DNA of 6,537 bases, from contig DNGI01000042.1 in the NCBI GenBank assembly GCA_003486645.1, positions 5,142-11,678 of the forward strand, read 5' to 3'. The notes beneath the pieces are model-generated. The model saw only the letters and a program-made list of their open reading frames with translations, was not told the origin of the DNA and did no database searches. This document shows, in pieces, positions 5,788 to 6,537 of this stretch (position 1 is its first letter; every line of letters starts with the position of its first letter). This stretch comes from Cyanobacteria bacterium UBA11370 (GTDB taxonomy: Bacteria; Cyanobacteriota; Cyanobacteriia; Cyanobacteriales; Coleofasciculaceae). A program made the translations under genes and the position numbers.

Positions 5788-6528
5788 ATGACTACACTTA
5801 GCACTCAATGGTGTCCTCCACCCACAGATTTGTCCCTATCAGCAGGCGATGTTCATGTTTGGCGTACTGAACTTGACTTACCGATAGAACAGATAGAGAA
5901 CTTGGCACAAATCCTATCGACTGACGAACAGCAAAGGGCTGATAGATTTTACTTCGAGCGAGATAAGAAACATTTTATTGCAGGTCGCGGTATTTTGCGA
6001 ACAATTCTAGGTCGCTATTTAGACCTCGCTCCAACTAAAATTGAATTTTCTTATAGTCCTCGCGGGAAACCCGAATTAGCTAACATTGATACTAAAAAAA
6101 CTCTCAGTTTTAATTTGTCCCATTCCAAGGGGTTAGCCTTGTATGCAGTATCCGAATCGCAGCCCTTGGGGATTGATTTAGAATATACTCGTACTATGCC
6201 CGATGCAGAGCAACTGGCAAAACGCTTCTTTTCGACTAATGAATATAAGGTGATTCGGACTCTCCCCAATGACCAAAAACAAGAGGCATTTTTTAATGCT
6301 TGGACGCGCAAAGAAGCCTATCTTAAAGCAACAGGGGAAGGGTTGATTGGACTGTCTCAAGTTGAAGTTTCTCTAATTCCTGGAGAACCTCCTATGCTGT
6401 TGAGTATTGCAGGAGATCAACAAGCAGCGTCTCATTGGTCTTTATATCACCTTATCCCAACACCAGACTACATTGCGGCTCTAGCGGTAGAAGGACAGGG
6501 TGGGAATTTAAATTATTTTGGATTTTAG
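5788..6528 (+). CDS. Sfp-type 4'-phosphopantetheinyl transferase
   Basis: This 246-residue cytoplasmic enzyme transfers the phosphopantetheine arm of coenzyme A to a conserved Ser of acyl or peptidyl carrier proteins, making them active. The family signatures appear in order: Arg-Gly-Lys-Pro-Glu (92-96), Phe-Asn-Leu-Ser-His-Ser (108-113), Leu-Gly-Ile-Asp-Leu-Glu (127-132), and Trp-Thr-Arg-Lys-Glu-Ala-Tyr-Leu-Lys (172-180). Asp130 and Glu132 match the metal-binding pair; Glu176 and Lys180 match the catalytic pair of the last motif. The length is typical of the two-lobed Sfp/HetI class rather than the half-size AcpS class. It is complete and intact, with a TAG stop. There is no Shine-Dalgarno, but the ATG at 5788 fits a candidate -10 19-31 bases upstream. 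It is divergent from the kinase, and no synthase or carrier protein gene is visible. Many cyanobacteria have only one such enzyme, serving fatty-acid, polyketide and peptide synthesis, so a housekeeping role is likely. It resembles HetI of Anabaena in class, but orthology cannot be judged here, so no symbol is given. Confidence 0.95.
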   Translation: MTTLSTQWCPPPTDLSLSAGDVHVWRTELDLPIEQIENLAQILSTDEQQRADRFYFERDKKHFIAGRGILRTILGRYLDLAPTKIEFSYSPRGKPELANIDTKKTLSFNLSHSKGLALYAVSESQPLGIDLEYTRTMPDAEQLAKRFFSTNEYKVIRTLPNDQKQEAFFNAWTRKEAYLKATGEGLIGLSQVEVSLIPGEPPMLLSIAGDQQAASHWSLYHLIPTPDYIAALAVEGQGGNLNYFGF

Positions 6529-6537
6529 ATTTGGGAT

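Noticed and set aside
6051..6360. Two minus-strand frames inside the transferase gene
   Set aside because: They are shadows of a complete Sfp-type enzyme with all signature motifs.
5788..6528. Naming the transferase hetI or linking it to a natural-product cluster
   Set aside because: The class fits, but HetI orthology needs a tree, and no synthase, carrier protein or heterocyst gene is visible.
1..6537. Undescribed defence, mobile or toxin-antitoxin system
   Set aside because: No nuclease, transposase, recombinase, toxin pair or terminal inverted repeats were seen; the genes look like ordinary cyanobacterial chromosome content.

Overview
The window looks like chromosomal DNA from a cyanobacterium, probably a filamentous or otherwise large-genome species. 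Three things point there. The HIP1 octamer GCGATCGC occurs five times (starting at 808, 3425, 3519, 4376 and 5504). There are heptanucleotide tandem arrays of the STRR type. The proteins are of cyanobacterial kinds: a Cache-HAMP-PAS-PAS-GAF histidine kinase with a cyanobacteriochrome-like GAF domain, a plastid-type PAP/fibrillin-like protein, and a cyanobacterial-type Sfp phosphopantetheinyl transferase. The genus cannot be fixed from the sequence.

Layout from left to right. (1) 1-467, minus: 5' part of a secreted protein gene that runs off the left edge and carries a cysteine-containing domain that begins to repeat. (2) 468-723: non-coding, with two adjacent heptamer arrays and two inverted repeats. 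(3) 724-1017, minus: a 97-residue secreted four-cysteine protein of unknown function. (4) 1018-1190: non-coding, with a candidate promoter inside a dyad and a second imperfect inverted repeat. (5) 1191-1826, minus: a PAP/fibrillin-like protein. (6) 1827-1942: non-coding, with a candidate extended -10 and a leader hairpin. (7) 1943-5695, minus: a 1250-residue membrane sensor histidine kinase. (8) 5696-5787: divergent promoter region with the palindromic core ATTATAAT. (9) 5788-6528, plus: the phosphopantetheinyl transferase.

The four minus-strand genes point the same way but are separated by 116, 173 and 256 bases with promoter-like boxes between them, so they are probably transcribed separately. 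The kinase has no receiver domain, and no response regulator is visible, so its partner lies elsewhere. The transferase has no polyketide, peptide or fatty-acid synthase beside it and is probably the housekeeping enzyme that activates carrier proteins made elsewhere. I see no functional link tying the genes into one pathway.

I found no defence system, mobile element, CRISPR array or RNA gene. The most interesting points are a heptamer array lying inside the kinase gene and translated into its ATP-binding domain, and a GAF domain that keeps the candidate bilin-binding cysteine but has Cys-Tyr in place of Cys-His.
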